Part shown: piece after piece, positions 1 through 5,745 of the stretch | How the letters are laid out: each line of letters opens with the position of its first letter | Numbering within the stretch: position 1 is the stretch's first letter | Notes under the pieces: model-generated | Told to the model about the DNA's origin: nothing | Database searches by the model: none | The model's input: only the letters and a program-made list of their open reading frames with translations | Program-made: the position numbers and the translations under genes | DNA from: Actinomycetes bacterium | Lineage (GTDB): Bacteria > Actinomycetota > Acidimicrobiia > Acidimicrobiales > Bog-793 | Direction: 5' to 3' | Assembly (NCBI GenBank): GCA_021823365.1 | Contig: JAKAOD010000164.1 | Location: 1 to 6,816, forward strand | Length of the DNA: 6,816 bases

Positions 1-2
1 TC

Positions 3-107
3 GCCCGCTCCTGGGCGCAGGTCATCTGGCGCTGCTGGCAGGACCGCGCCCCCTACGACCCGGCGCTTCACGGTGCCCATCTGGCGCTCGTCAGCGCCGG
101 GGGTTGA
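3..107 (+). CDS. C-terminal end of a transposase, probably IS110 family (partial)
   Basis: Reading from base 3 gives 34 residues and a TGA stop at 105-107. The peptide contains WAQVIWRCWQDRAPYDPALH, an aromatic-rich pattern (IWRCWQD...YDP..H) that I recall from the extreme C-termini of IS110/IS116/IS902-type transposases. These are DEDD/serine recombinases that move the element and are now known to be guided by a bridge RNA. The catalytic domains lie off the left edge, so activity and completeness cannot be judged. The frame differs from that of the next gene. The assignment rests on memory of the family's tail, not on an alignment; another transposase family is possible. Its presence suggests the left border of the window is a mobile-element junction. 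Confidence 0.55.
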   Translation, partial: ARSWAQVIWRCWQDRAPYDPALHGAHLALVSAGG

Positions 108-162
108 CATAGGGCTACTCATCGGGGTGGCGGGCCGTCGGTCGTCGTCACCGGCCCATTCT

Positions 163-249
163 GGTCGCGACCGGTCCGCGAGGTCGCCCTCGGCCGCACT
201 CCGCCCGAGGGCATGCCGGACGGCCTCGCCATTCGGGCGCGACGCGCCC
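163..249. repeat. Cluster of inverted repeats downstream of the transposase tail
   Basis: Three inverted repeats lie close together in the non-coding stretch 108-321. They are a 10-bp palindrome GGTCGCGACC (163-172), an 8-bp GC-rich stem GCCCTCGG/CCGAGGGC (186-193 with 205-212, 11-base loop), and a 6-bp stem GGGCGC/GCGCCC (235-240 with 244-249, 3-base loop). None is followed by a T run, so an intrinsic terminator is not supported. They could be part of the mobile element's right end or a structured RNA, or may reflect chance pairing in GC-rich DNA. Apart from these and the mini-ORF at 300-317, I see no gene or recognisable promoter in 108-321. Confidence 0.45.
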
Positions 250-299
250 AGCTCGAGCGCCCTACGCTGTTGCACAGCAAGTCTCGCGAGGAGGTGCGC

Positions 300-317
300 A
301 TGCCTCCGGGGAGGTAG
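300..317 (+). CDS. Possible five-codon leader mini-ORF (MPPGR)
   Basis: A strong purine-rich ribosome binding site GAGGAGG (288-294) stands 5 bases before an ATG at 300. This opens a five-codon frame encoding MPPGR and ends with TAG at 315-317. The mini-ORF covers the ribosome binding site of the following gene, and its stop lies 4 bases before that gene's ATG. A ribosome translating it would therefore terminate next to the downstream start, an arrangement that fits translational coupling or a regulatory leader peptide. It may also be chance, as short frames behind purine runs are frequent in such DNA. No conserved leader-peptide motif is recognised. Confidence 0.3.
   Translation: MPPGR
308..314 (+). 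promoter_or_regulatory. Ribosome binding site for the MTB12-like secreted protein
   Basis: GGGGAGG ends 7 bases before the ATG at 322. It fixes this ATG as the start of the MTB12-like gene, in preference to the far-upstream in-frame GTG at 73, which would overlap the transposase tail and add low-complexity, Arg/Ser-rich sequence. Confidence 0.7.
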
Positions 318-321
318 TGCG

Positions 322-873
322 ATGCCCACGGCCGTTTCCCGTCAGGCCCGGCGCGCCCGCGCATCGAGCGCTCGGGGGCGAGGGGGGCGCATTCGGGTGC
401 TCACGGCATCGCTGGCTGCGGCGGGCGCGCTGGCCGCCGCTCCGCTCGGGGTCACCGCGGCGGCGGCCCCCCGCGCGACGGCGGCGGCCCCCCGCGCGAC
501 GGCGGCGGCCCCCCGTGCGACGGCGATGCAACAGATCCGTGCCAACTGGATCCACTTCTTCTCCCCAACCACGCCAACCGCGCGAAAGATCGAGCTCCTC
601 GAGAACGGCGCGCGCTTCGCGGGAATCATTCGCGCCACATCGACCACGGTCCTCGCTCGCTCGACCTACGCACACGTCCTCGCGGTGCAGCTCGATTCGC
701 CCACCGTCGCGACAGTCAGGTACTCGATCAGCGTCGCCGGCATCGTCGCCGTGGAGGACGCGACCGGCACGGCGGTGTACGCGCAGCGGATCTGGAAGGT
801 CGGCGAGCTGAGCTACTGCAGCCTGCTCAGGATCGAGCTCATCAAGGCTCCGTCCTGCCCCGTGGGCACATAG
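322..873 (+). CDS. Secreted MTB12-like domain protein with AAAPRAT repeats
   Basis: A 183-residue predicted secreted protein. Residues 1-25 are Arg-rich (n-region) and about 26-48 form a hydrophobic Ala-rich segment typical of a signal peptide. Residues 47-67 then hold three tandem AAAPRAT repeats, an extended Ala/Pro-rich spacer. The remainder (about 70-175) resembles the MTB12/Cfp2-like domain of actinobacterial low-molecular-weight antigens. It has the pattern NWIHFF..TTP.ARKIELLENG (75-96), mid-domain beta segments with AVQLDSPTVATVRYSI, and a WKVGELSYCSLL end. Cys166 and Cys179 are the only cysteines and could form a disulfide outside the cell. The molecular function of this family is not established. 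The ATG at 322 is chosen because of the GGGGAGG site just upstream. The gene lies 57 bases before the exporter gene on the same strand and may be co-transcribed with it. Family assignment is by remembered motif pattern, moderately sure. Confidence 0.8.
   Translation: MPTAVSRQARRARASSARGRGGRIRVLTASLAAAGALAAAPLGVTAAAAPRATAAAPRATAAAPRATAMQQIRANWIHFFSPTTPTARKIELLENGARFAGIIRATSTTVLARSTYAHVLAVQLDSPTVATVRYSISVAGIVAVEDATGTAVYAQRIWKVGELSYCSLLRIELIKAPSCPVGT
460..522 (+). repeat. Three tandem 21-bp repeats encoding AAAPRAT
   Basis: Three head-to-tail 21-bp units at 460-480, 481-501 and 502-522. The first two are identical and the third differs by one base (C to T in the Arg codon, silent). The unit is a multiple of three, so copy-number change would keep the frame and simply lengthen or shorten the linker between the signal peptide and the MTB12-like domain. 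The near-perfect identity at the DNA level suggests recent duplication. Confidence 0.95.
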
Positions 874-930
874 GCGGGTTCCTCGATCACCTCCTCGACC
901 GTTCGCCCGGCTGCCCTCGAGCGGCGCGCG

Positions 931-2496
931 ATGCACACGAAAGGGGCGCGCACCTCCCTGGCGCTCACCACCCTGTGCAGCGTGCTGTTCCTCACCTTCC
1001 TCGACACGACGATCGTCAGCGTGACCCTCGCCGACGTGCAGTCGGACCTCCACGCCGGTGTCTCGCAGCTGCAGTGGGTCGTCAACGGGTACGCGCTGGT
1101 CTTCGCGAGCCTCATGCTGATGGCCGGCGCCCTGTCCGACCGCTTCGGTCGGAAGCGGCTCCTCCTGATCGGCCTGGGTATCTTCGCGGCCGGCTCGCTG
1201 CTGGCGGCGCTCGCACCGAATCCGGCCGCGCTCATCGCCGGCAGAGCGATCATGGGCACCGGCGCGGCCGCCTCGGAGCCCGGGACCCTCTCCATCCTGC
1301 GACACCTCTACCCCGAGCAGCGCACGCGCGCCCGGGCGCTCGGGGCATGGGCGGCGGTCTCCGGCCTCGCCCTCGCCACCGGACCGGTCCTCGGCGGCGT
1401 CCTCGTCGGCGTCGGCACCTGGCGGTCGGTCTTCTGGTTCAACCTCGCCGCCGGCGCGGTGCTCATATTCGCGGCGCAGCGCACGCTCCCCGAGTCGGCC
1501 GACCCTTCCGGGCGGCACCTCGACCTGGCCGGTTTCCTCCTCGGGGGCGTCTCGATCGCCGCGCTCACCTTCGCGATCATCGTCGGCGAGACCACCGGCT
1601 ACGCCTATCCTCCGGTGGTCGTCCTCTTCGCGGGGGGCGGCGTCTGCGCGGTCGGCTTCCTGCTCGCCGAGCGGTCGGCCACGACGCCGATGCTCGATCT
1701 CGACTACTTCCGCTCGCCGCCGTTCTCGGGAGCGCTCGCCGTCGCCTTCGCCCTGTTTTTCGGGATCTTCTCGATCTTCTTCTTCGCGGCTCTCTACCTG
1801 CAGGTCGTCGTCGAGTACTCGCCCTACCGGGTCGCCGTCGAGTTCCTGCCGATGGCGGTCGCGATGATCGTGGCTTCCGTGCTCGCCGGCCGCTGGGTCT
1901 CCATGGCAGGACCGCGAATCCCCATGGCCTCCGGCGTCGCGTTCGCCGGCGCCGGAGTGCTCCTCTCCGACCTCGTGCTCTCGAGCAGCAAGCCGTCGCT
2001 CTGGCTCATCGCGACACTGGCAATGGCCGGGATTGGCTTCGGGACGAGCGTCGTGCCGGTGACCTCGGTGGCGCTGGGGGTCGTGCGCCCGGAGCGCTCG
2101 GGGATGGCCGCGTCCGCGACGAACACGAGCCGCGAGCTCGGTGCCGTGTTCGGCGTCGCCGTCCTCGGCGCGCTCGTCAACGGGCACCTCAGCCACGATC
2201 TGGCGCTCCGCCTCCACCAGCTCGGCATCCCGTCCGCATTCAACGCGATCGTCATCGGCGCGATCGAGACCGGCGGAGTGAGCAGCAACTCGGCCGAGGC
2301 GACACGGGCGGCGAAGGTGTACGGCTCGATCGTCGACAAGGTCATCCACGCCGCGTATGGCGCCTTCCACTCCGGCCTCGAAGCCGCGTTGCTCGTCGCC
2401 GGGATCGCGATCCTCGCCGCGTCCGTGATCGCCGTCGGCACGCTGGGCTCGGGATCTGGCTCTGGCTCGGGATCGGACGGCAAGCCCGCAGCCTGA
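931..2496 (+). CDS. MFS exporter, DHA2 (14-TM, EmrB/QacA-like) family
   Basis: A 521-residue membrane protein predicted to export a substrate by proton antiport across the cytoplasmic membrane. Hallmarks are visible in order: the DHA2 motif LDTTIVSVTLADVQSDL (24-40) at the end of TM1; motif A GALSDRFGRKR (66-76) in the TM2-TM3 loop; motif B around LIAGRAIMGTG (101-111) with Arg105; and motif C GLALATGPVLGGVLVG (145-160), the antiporter signature of TM5. The C-terminal half contains GMAASATNTSRELGAVFGVA (391-410), common in this family, and a long loop before the last TM. Length fits 14-TM members. The tail ends in five Gly-Ser pairs (506-515). ATG 931 is the first possible ATG/GTG/TTG after the preceding in-frame stop. 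No good ribosome binding site precedes it, so coupling to the upstream gene or a leaderless transcript is possible. The substrate cannot be told from sequence: drugs, a metabolite and lipids are all known for the family. Confidence 0.93.
   Translation: MHTKGARTSLALTTLCSVLFLTFLDTTIVSVTLADVQSDLHAGVSQLQWVVNGYALVFASLMLMAGALSDRFGRKRLLLIGLGIFAAGSLLAALAPNPAALIAGRAIMGTGAAASEPGTLSILRHLYPEQRTRARALGAWAAVSGLALATGPVLGGVLVGVGTWRSVFWFNLAAGAVLIFAAQRTLPESADPSGRHLDLAGFLLGGVSIAALTFAIIVGETTGYAYPPVVVLFAGGGVCAVGFLLAERSATTPMLDLDYFRSPPFSGALAVAFALFFGIFSIFFFAALYLQVVVEYSPYRVAVEFLPMAVAMIVASVLAGRWVSMAGPRIPMASGVAFAGAGVLLSDLVLSSSKPSLWLIATLAMAGIGFGTSVVPVTSVALGVVRPERSGMAASATNTSRELGAVFGVAVLGALVNGHLSHDLALRLHQLGIPSAFNAIVIGAIETGGVSSNSAEATRAAKVYGSIVDKVIHAAYGAFHSGLEAALLVAGIAILAASVIAVGTLGSGSGSGSGSDGKPAA
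2446..2475 (+). repeat. Gly-Ser coding repeat at the exporter C-terminus
   Basis: Five consecutive Gly-Ser codon pairs (residues 506-515) form a flexible, probably cytoplasmic tail. At the DNA level an 11-bp direct repeat, GGCTCGGGATC, occurs at 2446-2456 and 2464-2474, suggesting growth by slippage. Confidence 0.85.
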
Positions 2497-2583
2497 GCTG
2501 CTCGTGACAGCCTGAGCTCCGGTCCGTCGACTCGAGACGTCACAGCGCAGCCCGAGCTGTCGACGCGCCGTCAGCGCAGCCCG
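2489..2583. repeat. Short direct repeats in the convergent intergenic spacer
   Basis: The end of the exporter gene and the spacer to the ATPase gene hold related short repeats. CAGCCTGAGCT lies at 2489-2499 (over the stop codon) and 2508-2518, with the variant CAGCCCGAGCT at 2548-2558. CAGCGCAGCCC lies at 2543-2553 and 2572-2582. A 7-bp inverted pair CGTCGAC/GTCGACG (2525-2531 with 2559-2565) encloses a 27-base loop. There is no GC stem followed by a T run on either strand, so termination of the two convergent units is probably Rho-dependent or relies on weak structure here. No ORF of note lies in 2497-2613. Confidence 0.5.
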
Positions 2584-2613
2584 GCCGGACCCGAGCCCCC
2601 GTCAGGCGTCGGC

Positions 2614-3795
2614 TCACGAGACCGCTGCCGTGAGGGCCGCCTCCTCCTGAACCGGGTCGGCTTCGCGGGCCGTGCCGGCCTCGCCGGCCGCGAAAACATG
2701 GCATCCTGAGGATTCCAGCCGTAGTCCGACCGGCCGGCCGCGCTCGACACGCAGCTCCGAGAAGACGCCGCTGACCCTCGTGCCGCAGTCGAGCTCGACG
2801 GCGTGCTCGTATCCCCGCCCACGGAACGCGACGTCGGCGACGCGACCAACGAGGTGGTGGTCGTCCCCCTCGGCCGAGCAGATGCGGACGGCAGTCGGCC
2901 TGATGAGCAGGACGCCGTCGCCAGATACCGCATCCCGCGAACCGAGACGCGCCCGGATCGGGCGAACCGCGGAACGTGTCGACGGCTCGACCTCCACACC
3001 CTGGTCCTCGCCGGCACCGGCAGCGCCGCGATAGGCGCTGCCTGCGATCCGGACGGCGAGCTCGCCGGCGAGACCAGTGAAGCGGGCGACGAAGGGGGTT
3101 GCCGGCGCGACGTAGATCTCCTCGGGCGCGCCGACCTGGACGAGCCGGCCATTCTCGAGCACGCCGACGCGGTCGGCGAGTGCGAAGGCCTCGGACTGGT
3201 CGTGGGTGATGTAGACGGTCGTCGCACCCGCCGCCCGCACGAGCGAGGAGATCTCGATCCGCATCCGCTCGCGCAGGTCGGCGTCGAGGTTGGACAGCGG
3301 CTCGTCGCAGAGGACGAGCCCGGTGTCGCCGACGAGCGCTCGCGCGAGGGCGACCCGCTGCTGCTCGCCTCCGGACAGCTCGCTCGGGTACCGGTCGCCG
3401 AGGCGCCCGAGCCCGACGCGCTGGAGCATCTCCTCCGCCCGCACCTTCCGTTCGGCCTTCGGCAGGCCCCTCCGCTTCAGGGCAAAAGCGACGTTGTCGC
3501 GTGCCACCATGTGCGGCCAGAGCGCGTAGTCCTGGAAGACCATCGCGAGGTCGCGCTGCTCGGGAGGCAGGTGGAGCGACGCGCCGGCGACCTCGCGACC
3601 GCCGAACACGATCCGCCCCGAGGTGATCCGCTCGATGCCCGCGAGGCACCGGAGCAGCGTCGTCTTGCCCGAGCCCGACGGGCCGAGCAGGACGAGCACC
3701 GTGCCGGCCTCGACCTCGAGCGAGACGTCCTCAAGCGCTTTGACCCGACCCTGGTAGAGCTTGCCGACGCTTTCGACACCGATCCGCTCAGCCAT
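2614..3795 (-). CDS. ABC importer ATPase with TOBE domain (FbpC/PotA type)
   Basis: A 393-residue nucleotide-binding subunit that powers the importer encoded upstream in the same operon. Motifs in order: A-loop Tyr14; Walker A GPSGSGKT (38-45); Q-loop Gln88 in VFQDYALWPHM; signature LSGGEQQ (140-146); Walker B LVLCDEP (160-166) followed by the D-loop SNLD; H-loop His198 in YITHDQSEAFALADR. All residues needed for ATP hydrolysis are present. A charged linker (about 251-295) leads into a TOBE-like regulatory or substrate-sensing region (about 296-370, starting LLIRPTAVRIC), then an acidic tail. This architecture is shared by Fe(III), polyamine, thiamine, sulfate and aminoethylphosphonate importers, so the ATPase does not define the substrate. 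The ATG at 3795 has AGGAGG 5 bases upstream. The longer in-frame reading to 3879 lies inside the permease gene and is rejected. The start overlaps the permease stop by 8 bases, implying translational coupling. Confidence 0.93.
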   Translation of the reverse strand: MAERIGVESVGKLYQGRVKALEDVSLEVEAGTVLVLLGPSGSGKTTLLRCLAGIERITSGRIVFGGREVAGASLHLPPEQRDLAMVFQDYALWPHMVARDNVAFALKRRGLPKAERKVRAEEMLQRVGLGRLGDRYPSELSGGEQQRVALARALVGDTGLVLCDEPLSNLDADLRERMRIEISSLVRAAGATTVYITHDQSEAFALADRVGVLENGRLVQVGAPEEIYVAPATPFVARFTGLAGELAVRIAGSAYRGAAGAGEDQGVEVEPSTRSAVRPIRARLGSRDAVSGDGVLLIRPTAVRICSAEGDDHHLVGRVADVAFRGRGYEHAVELDCGTRVSGVFSELRVERGRPVGLRLESSGCHVFAAGEAGTAREADPVQEEAALTAAVS

Positions 3796-5743
3796 GCTGA
3801 CCTCCTCCCGCGCCGGCCGTGCCCGCCAGGCGGCGCCAGCCCTTCGGCGCGAGCAGCCGGTAACCGCCGAGCACGACACCGACCGCGACGAAGGCGACGA
3901 CGACGGCGATCACCGCCTGCGCCATTCCCACGCCGAAGTGGTAGTTGCCGAGATTGTCCTGGATCGCGACCGACGCCGGCGGCGAGCCGGGCGCGTACAG
4001 AAGCTCAGAGATCGGGAGCTCGAGGAAGATCCCGCAGAAGGTGAACAGCCACGCCATTGTGAGCGGGCGCGACAGGATTGGCAGCACGCCGCGCGAGAAC
4101 GCGCGAACGGCGCCCGCGCCGTGGGCGCGCGCCGCGTCCTTCAGGGACCCCTGGATCTGCGCCACGGCGCCGACGAGGACACGCGCGTTCGTGGGCAGGC
4201 TGGACGCGACGTAGCCGATCAGCAGCAGCGTCACCGTCTGGTAGATGTCGATCCCGATTCGGGAGAGCACCGGCAGGTTGTAGAAGAAGATGTACCCGGC
4301 GGCGAAGACGACTCCGGGGAGCGCGACCGCCGCGAGCAGGAGGAAGTCGAGCACCCTCGCCGACGCGTTGCGCTTGCGGGCGAGCATCGTCGCGAACACG
4401 AAGCCGCCGACCACCGTCACGGTCGCGCAGATCGCTCCGTAGACGAGCGAGCGCTCCAGCGGTCCCGACAGACCCGAGTCGTGGAAGACTGCCCGGAAGT
4501 TGACGAGCGAGAGCCGGAAGCTCGCGCCGAAGTCGGCGAGCAGCGAGCTGCTGACAGCGCCAAAGCCGGGGACGCCGAGGGCGATCACGTAGTAGCCGCC
4601 AGCGAAGGCGACCGCTCCCACCTTCGCCCGTCCCCGGAGCTCGCGGCGGACCGCCGGGCGGGTCCGGCCCGAGAGCACGGCGTACGAGCGAGATCTGAGC
4701 GCTCGGGCCTGGAGGAAGAGCGGCACCGCGACCGAGGCGACGAGCAGCCATCCGATCGCCGCGGCACCTGCGAAGTTCGGCGGGAACCCGCCGATGTACG
4801 AGTACAGCTGGTAGGTCGCGAGCGGAAAGTTCGACGCGTAGGCGAGGGTCGAGGCGACGCCGAAGTCGCCGACCGACTCGGCGAAGCCGATGGCGAGGGC
4901 CGAGGTGATGGCCGGCGCGAGGATCGGCGCGACGAGCCGGAGAGCGCCGAGCCGCCCGGCTCCGTGGACTCGAGCGGCGTCCTCGAGCTCCTGGCCCAGA
5001 CCGGCGAGAGCTGCCGAGATCGCGAGGTAGCTGAACGGCACGCACCGAAGCCCGAGAACGAGTACCACCCCGAAGGGCCCCATGACCGCGTGCGTGATGA
5101 ACGGCGCGTCGATCCCGATCCTGTACATCACGCCGTCGGGCTGGACGAGCCGCTGCCATCCGATCGCCGGCAGCCACGAGGGCAGCAGCAGGACCAGCCA
5201 CATCGCACCGCCGACGAGGCGCCGGCCCGGGAGGTCGGTGCGGCCGACGAGCCATGCGATCGGGAAGCCGACCGCGATGCCGATCGCCGCCGCGGCGCAG
5301 CTCACCCAGATCGAGTTGGCGAGCGACTCGGCAGTGATGCCGGTCACTATCTGGCCGAAGTAGGACAGCGTGAACCAGCTCCGTCCTTCGTCGAACAGCC
5401 GGGGCGACACGGCGATGACGAGGAAGCACACGGAAGGAGCGAGGATCGTCAAGACGATCGCGATCCACAGCAGGGGTCGACCGATCTGCGCCACCCGCTC
5501 TGCGTTCGGCAGGGCGAGCCACTTGAGCGGCCGCCGCCACTGCGTCCATCCCGCGTCACCTCGGCCCGTACCCGCGCCGCCACGGTCGCCGCTTCGACGC
5601 GCGCCGGCGCCCGCGAGGAGCTCCTCGCGGGCGCCGAGCACTGAGGTGGCGTCGGGAGCTGCAGCGACAGAGGCGACGCCGCCTGCCCCGGCCGCCGCGG
5701 CGGCCGCCGCCGTGCCGGCCGGCATCGCCTCAGGCTGCCGCAC
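3788..5743 (-). CDS. Fused two-domain ABC permease (FbpB-like)
   Basis: A 651-residue inner-membrane subunit containing both halves of the translocation channel in one chain. The first membrane domain spans about residues 88-350, with its ATPase-contacting EAA loop at about 254-275 (EDAARVHGAGRLGALRLVAP). The second spans about 375-632, with an EAA loop at about 536-557 (KDAARAHGAG...RGVLPI). This fused architecture is typical of FbpB/AfuB-type Fe(III) permeases, ThiP and aminoethylphosphonate permeases, usually roughly 520-580 residues. Here about 85 extra Ala/Gly/Arg-rich residues precede the first hydrophobic segment. The start is uncertain. GTG 5743 lies 2 bases after the binding-protein stop but lacks a ribosome binding site, so reinitiation after that stop is likely. 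ATG 5725 (residue 7) and GTG 5494 (residue 84, just before TM1) are alternatives. Two DNA palindromes lie in the N-terminal part. Its stop overlaps the ATPase start by 8 bases. Confidence 0.92.
   Translation of the reverse strand: MRQPEAMPAGTAAAAAAAGAGGVASVAAAPDATSVLGAREELLAGAGARRSGDRGGAGTGRGDAGWTQWRRPLKWLALPNAERVAQIGRPLLWIAIVLTILAPSVCFLVIAVSPRLFDEGRSWFTLSYFGQIVTGITAESLANSIWVSCAAAAIGIAVGFPIAWLVGRTDLPGRRLVGGAMWLVLLLPSWLPAIGWQRLVQPDGVMYRIGIDAPFITHAVMGPFGVVLVLGLRCVPFSYLAISAALAGLGQELEDAARVHGAGRLGALRLVAPILAPAITSALAIGFAESVGDFGVASTLAYASNFPLATYQLYSYIGGFPPNFAGAAAIGWLLVASVAVPLFLQARALRSRSYAVLSGRTRPAVRRELRGRAKVGAVAFAGGYYVIALGVPGFGAVSSSLLADFGASFRLSLVNFRAVFHDSGLSGPLERSLVYGAICATVTVVGGFVFATMLARKRNASARVLDFLLLAAVALPGVVFAAGYIFFYNLPVLSRIGIDIYQTVTLLLIGYVASSLPTNARVLVGAVAQIQGSLKDAARAHGAGAVRAFSRGVLPILSRPLTMAWLFTFCGIFLELPISELLYAPGSPPASVAIQDNLGNYHFGVGMAQAVIAVVVAFVAVGVVLGGYRLLAPKGWRRLAGTAGAGGGQHG
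3801..3806 (-). promoter_or_regulatory. Ribosome binding site for the ABC ATPase
   Basis: AGGAGG on the minus strand, 5 bases before the ATG at 3795 and inside the last codons of the permease gene. It decides the ATPase start as MAERIG rather than an upstream in-frame ATG. Confidence 0.85.
5605..5636. repeat. Perfect 32-bp palindrome in the permease 5' coding region
   Basis: The half-site GGCGCCCGCGAGGAG (5606-5620) is followed without a gap by its exact reverse complement (5621-5635), and one more C/G pair matches on the outside (5605 and 5636). It encodes GAREELLAGA of the permease N-terminal extension, and because it is palindromic the opposite strand encodes the same residues. In mRNA or cruciform form it would make a very stable GC-rich stem of up to 16 pairs, less a few at the turn. 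No T run follows, so it does not look like an intrinsic terminator. Confidence 0.95.
5689..5706. repeat. 18-bp palindrome in the Ala-run of the permease N-terminus
   Basis: CGGCCGCCGCGGCGGCCG is its own reverse complement, centred between 5697 and 5698. It lies in the codons of the poly-alanine run (residues 12-18) of the permease reading. A run of GCC/GCG codons yields such symmetry easily, so chance is a real explanation, but it is only 52 bases upstream (in the minus direction) of the larger palindrome's near edge. Confidence 0.8.
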
Positions 5744-5745
5744 CG

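Noticed and set aside
104..132. TTGACA at 104-109 as a -35 promoter box
   Set aside because: It overlaps the transposase stop codon and no acceptable -10 box lies 16-18 bases downstream.
186..212. Hairpin as an intrinsic terminator for the transposase
   Set aside because: The stem is good but no T run follows; kept only as part of a structured region.
73..321. Longer version of the secreted protein starting at GTG 73
   Set aside because: It would overlap the transposase tail in another frame, bury the signal peptide more than 100 residues inside, and ignore the good ribosome binding site before ATG 322.
262..2370. A 702-codon open frame on the minus strand across the secreted protein and exporter genes
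   Set aside because: Its product is an uninterrupted Arg/Asp/Glu/Gly/His-rich sequence without domains, as expected from the antisense of GC-rich coding DNA. The plus-strand products show a signal peptide, a known domain pattern and clear MFS motifs.
975..2507. A 510-codon plus-strand frame overlapping the exporter
   Set aside because: Arg/Pro-rich shadow in another frame; no motifs, whereas the overlapping frame is a clear MFS protein.
3796..3879. N-terminal extension of the ATPase to 3879
   Set aside because: It lies wholly inside the permease coding sequence, adds a non-homologous Arg/Ala-rich stretch, and the AGGAGG site before ATG 3795 explains the shorter start.
2803..4044. A 413-codon plus-strand frame opposite the ATPase
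   Set aside because: Antisense shadow; the minus strand carries all ABC ATPase motifs.
3761..5644. A 627-codon open frame on the plus strand across the permease
   Set aside because: It has a charged, low-complexity product typical of an antisense frame; the minus strand encodes a clear two-domain permease with EAA loops.
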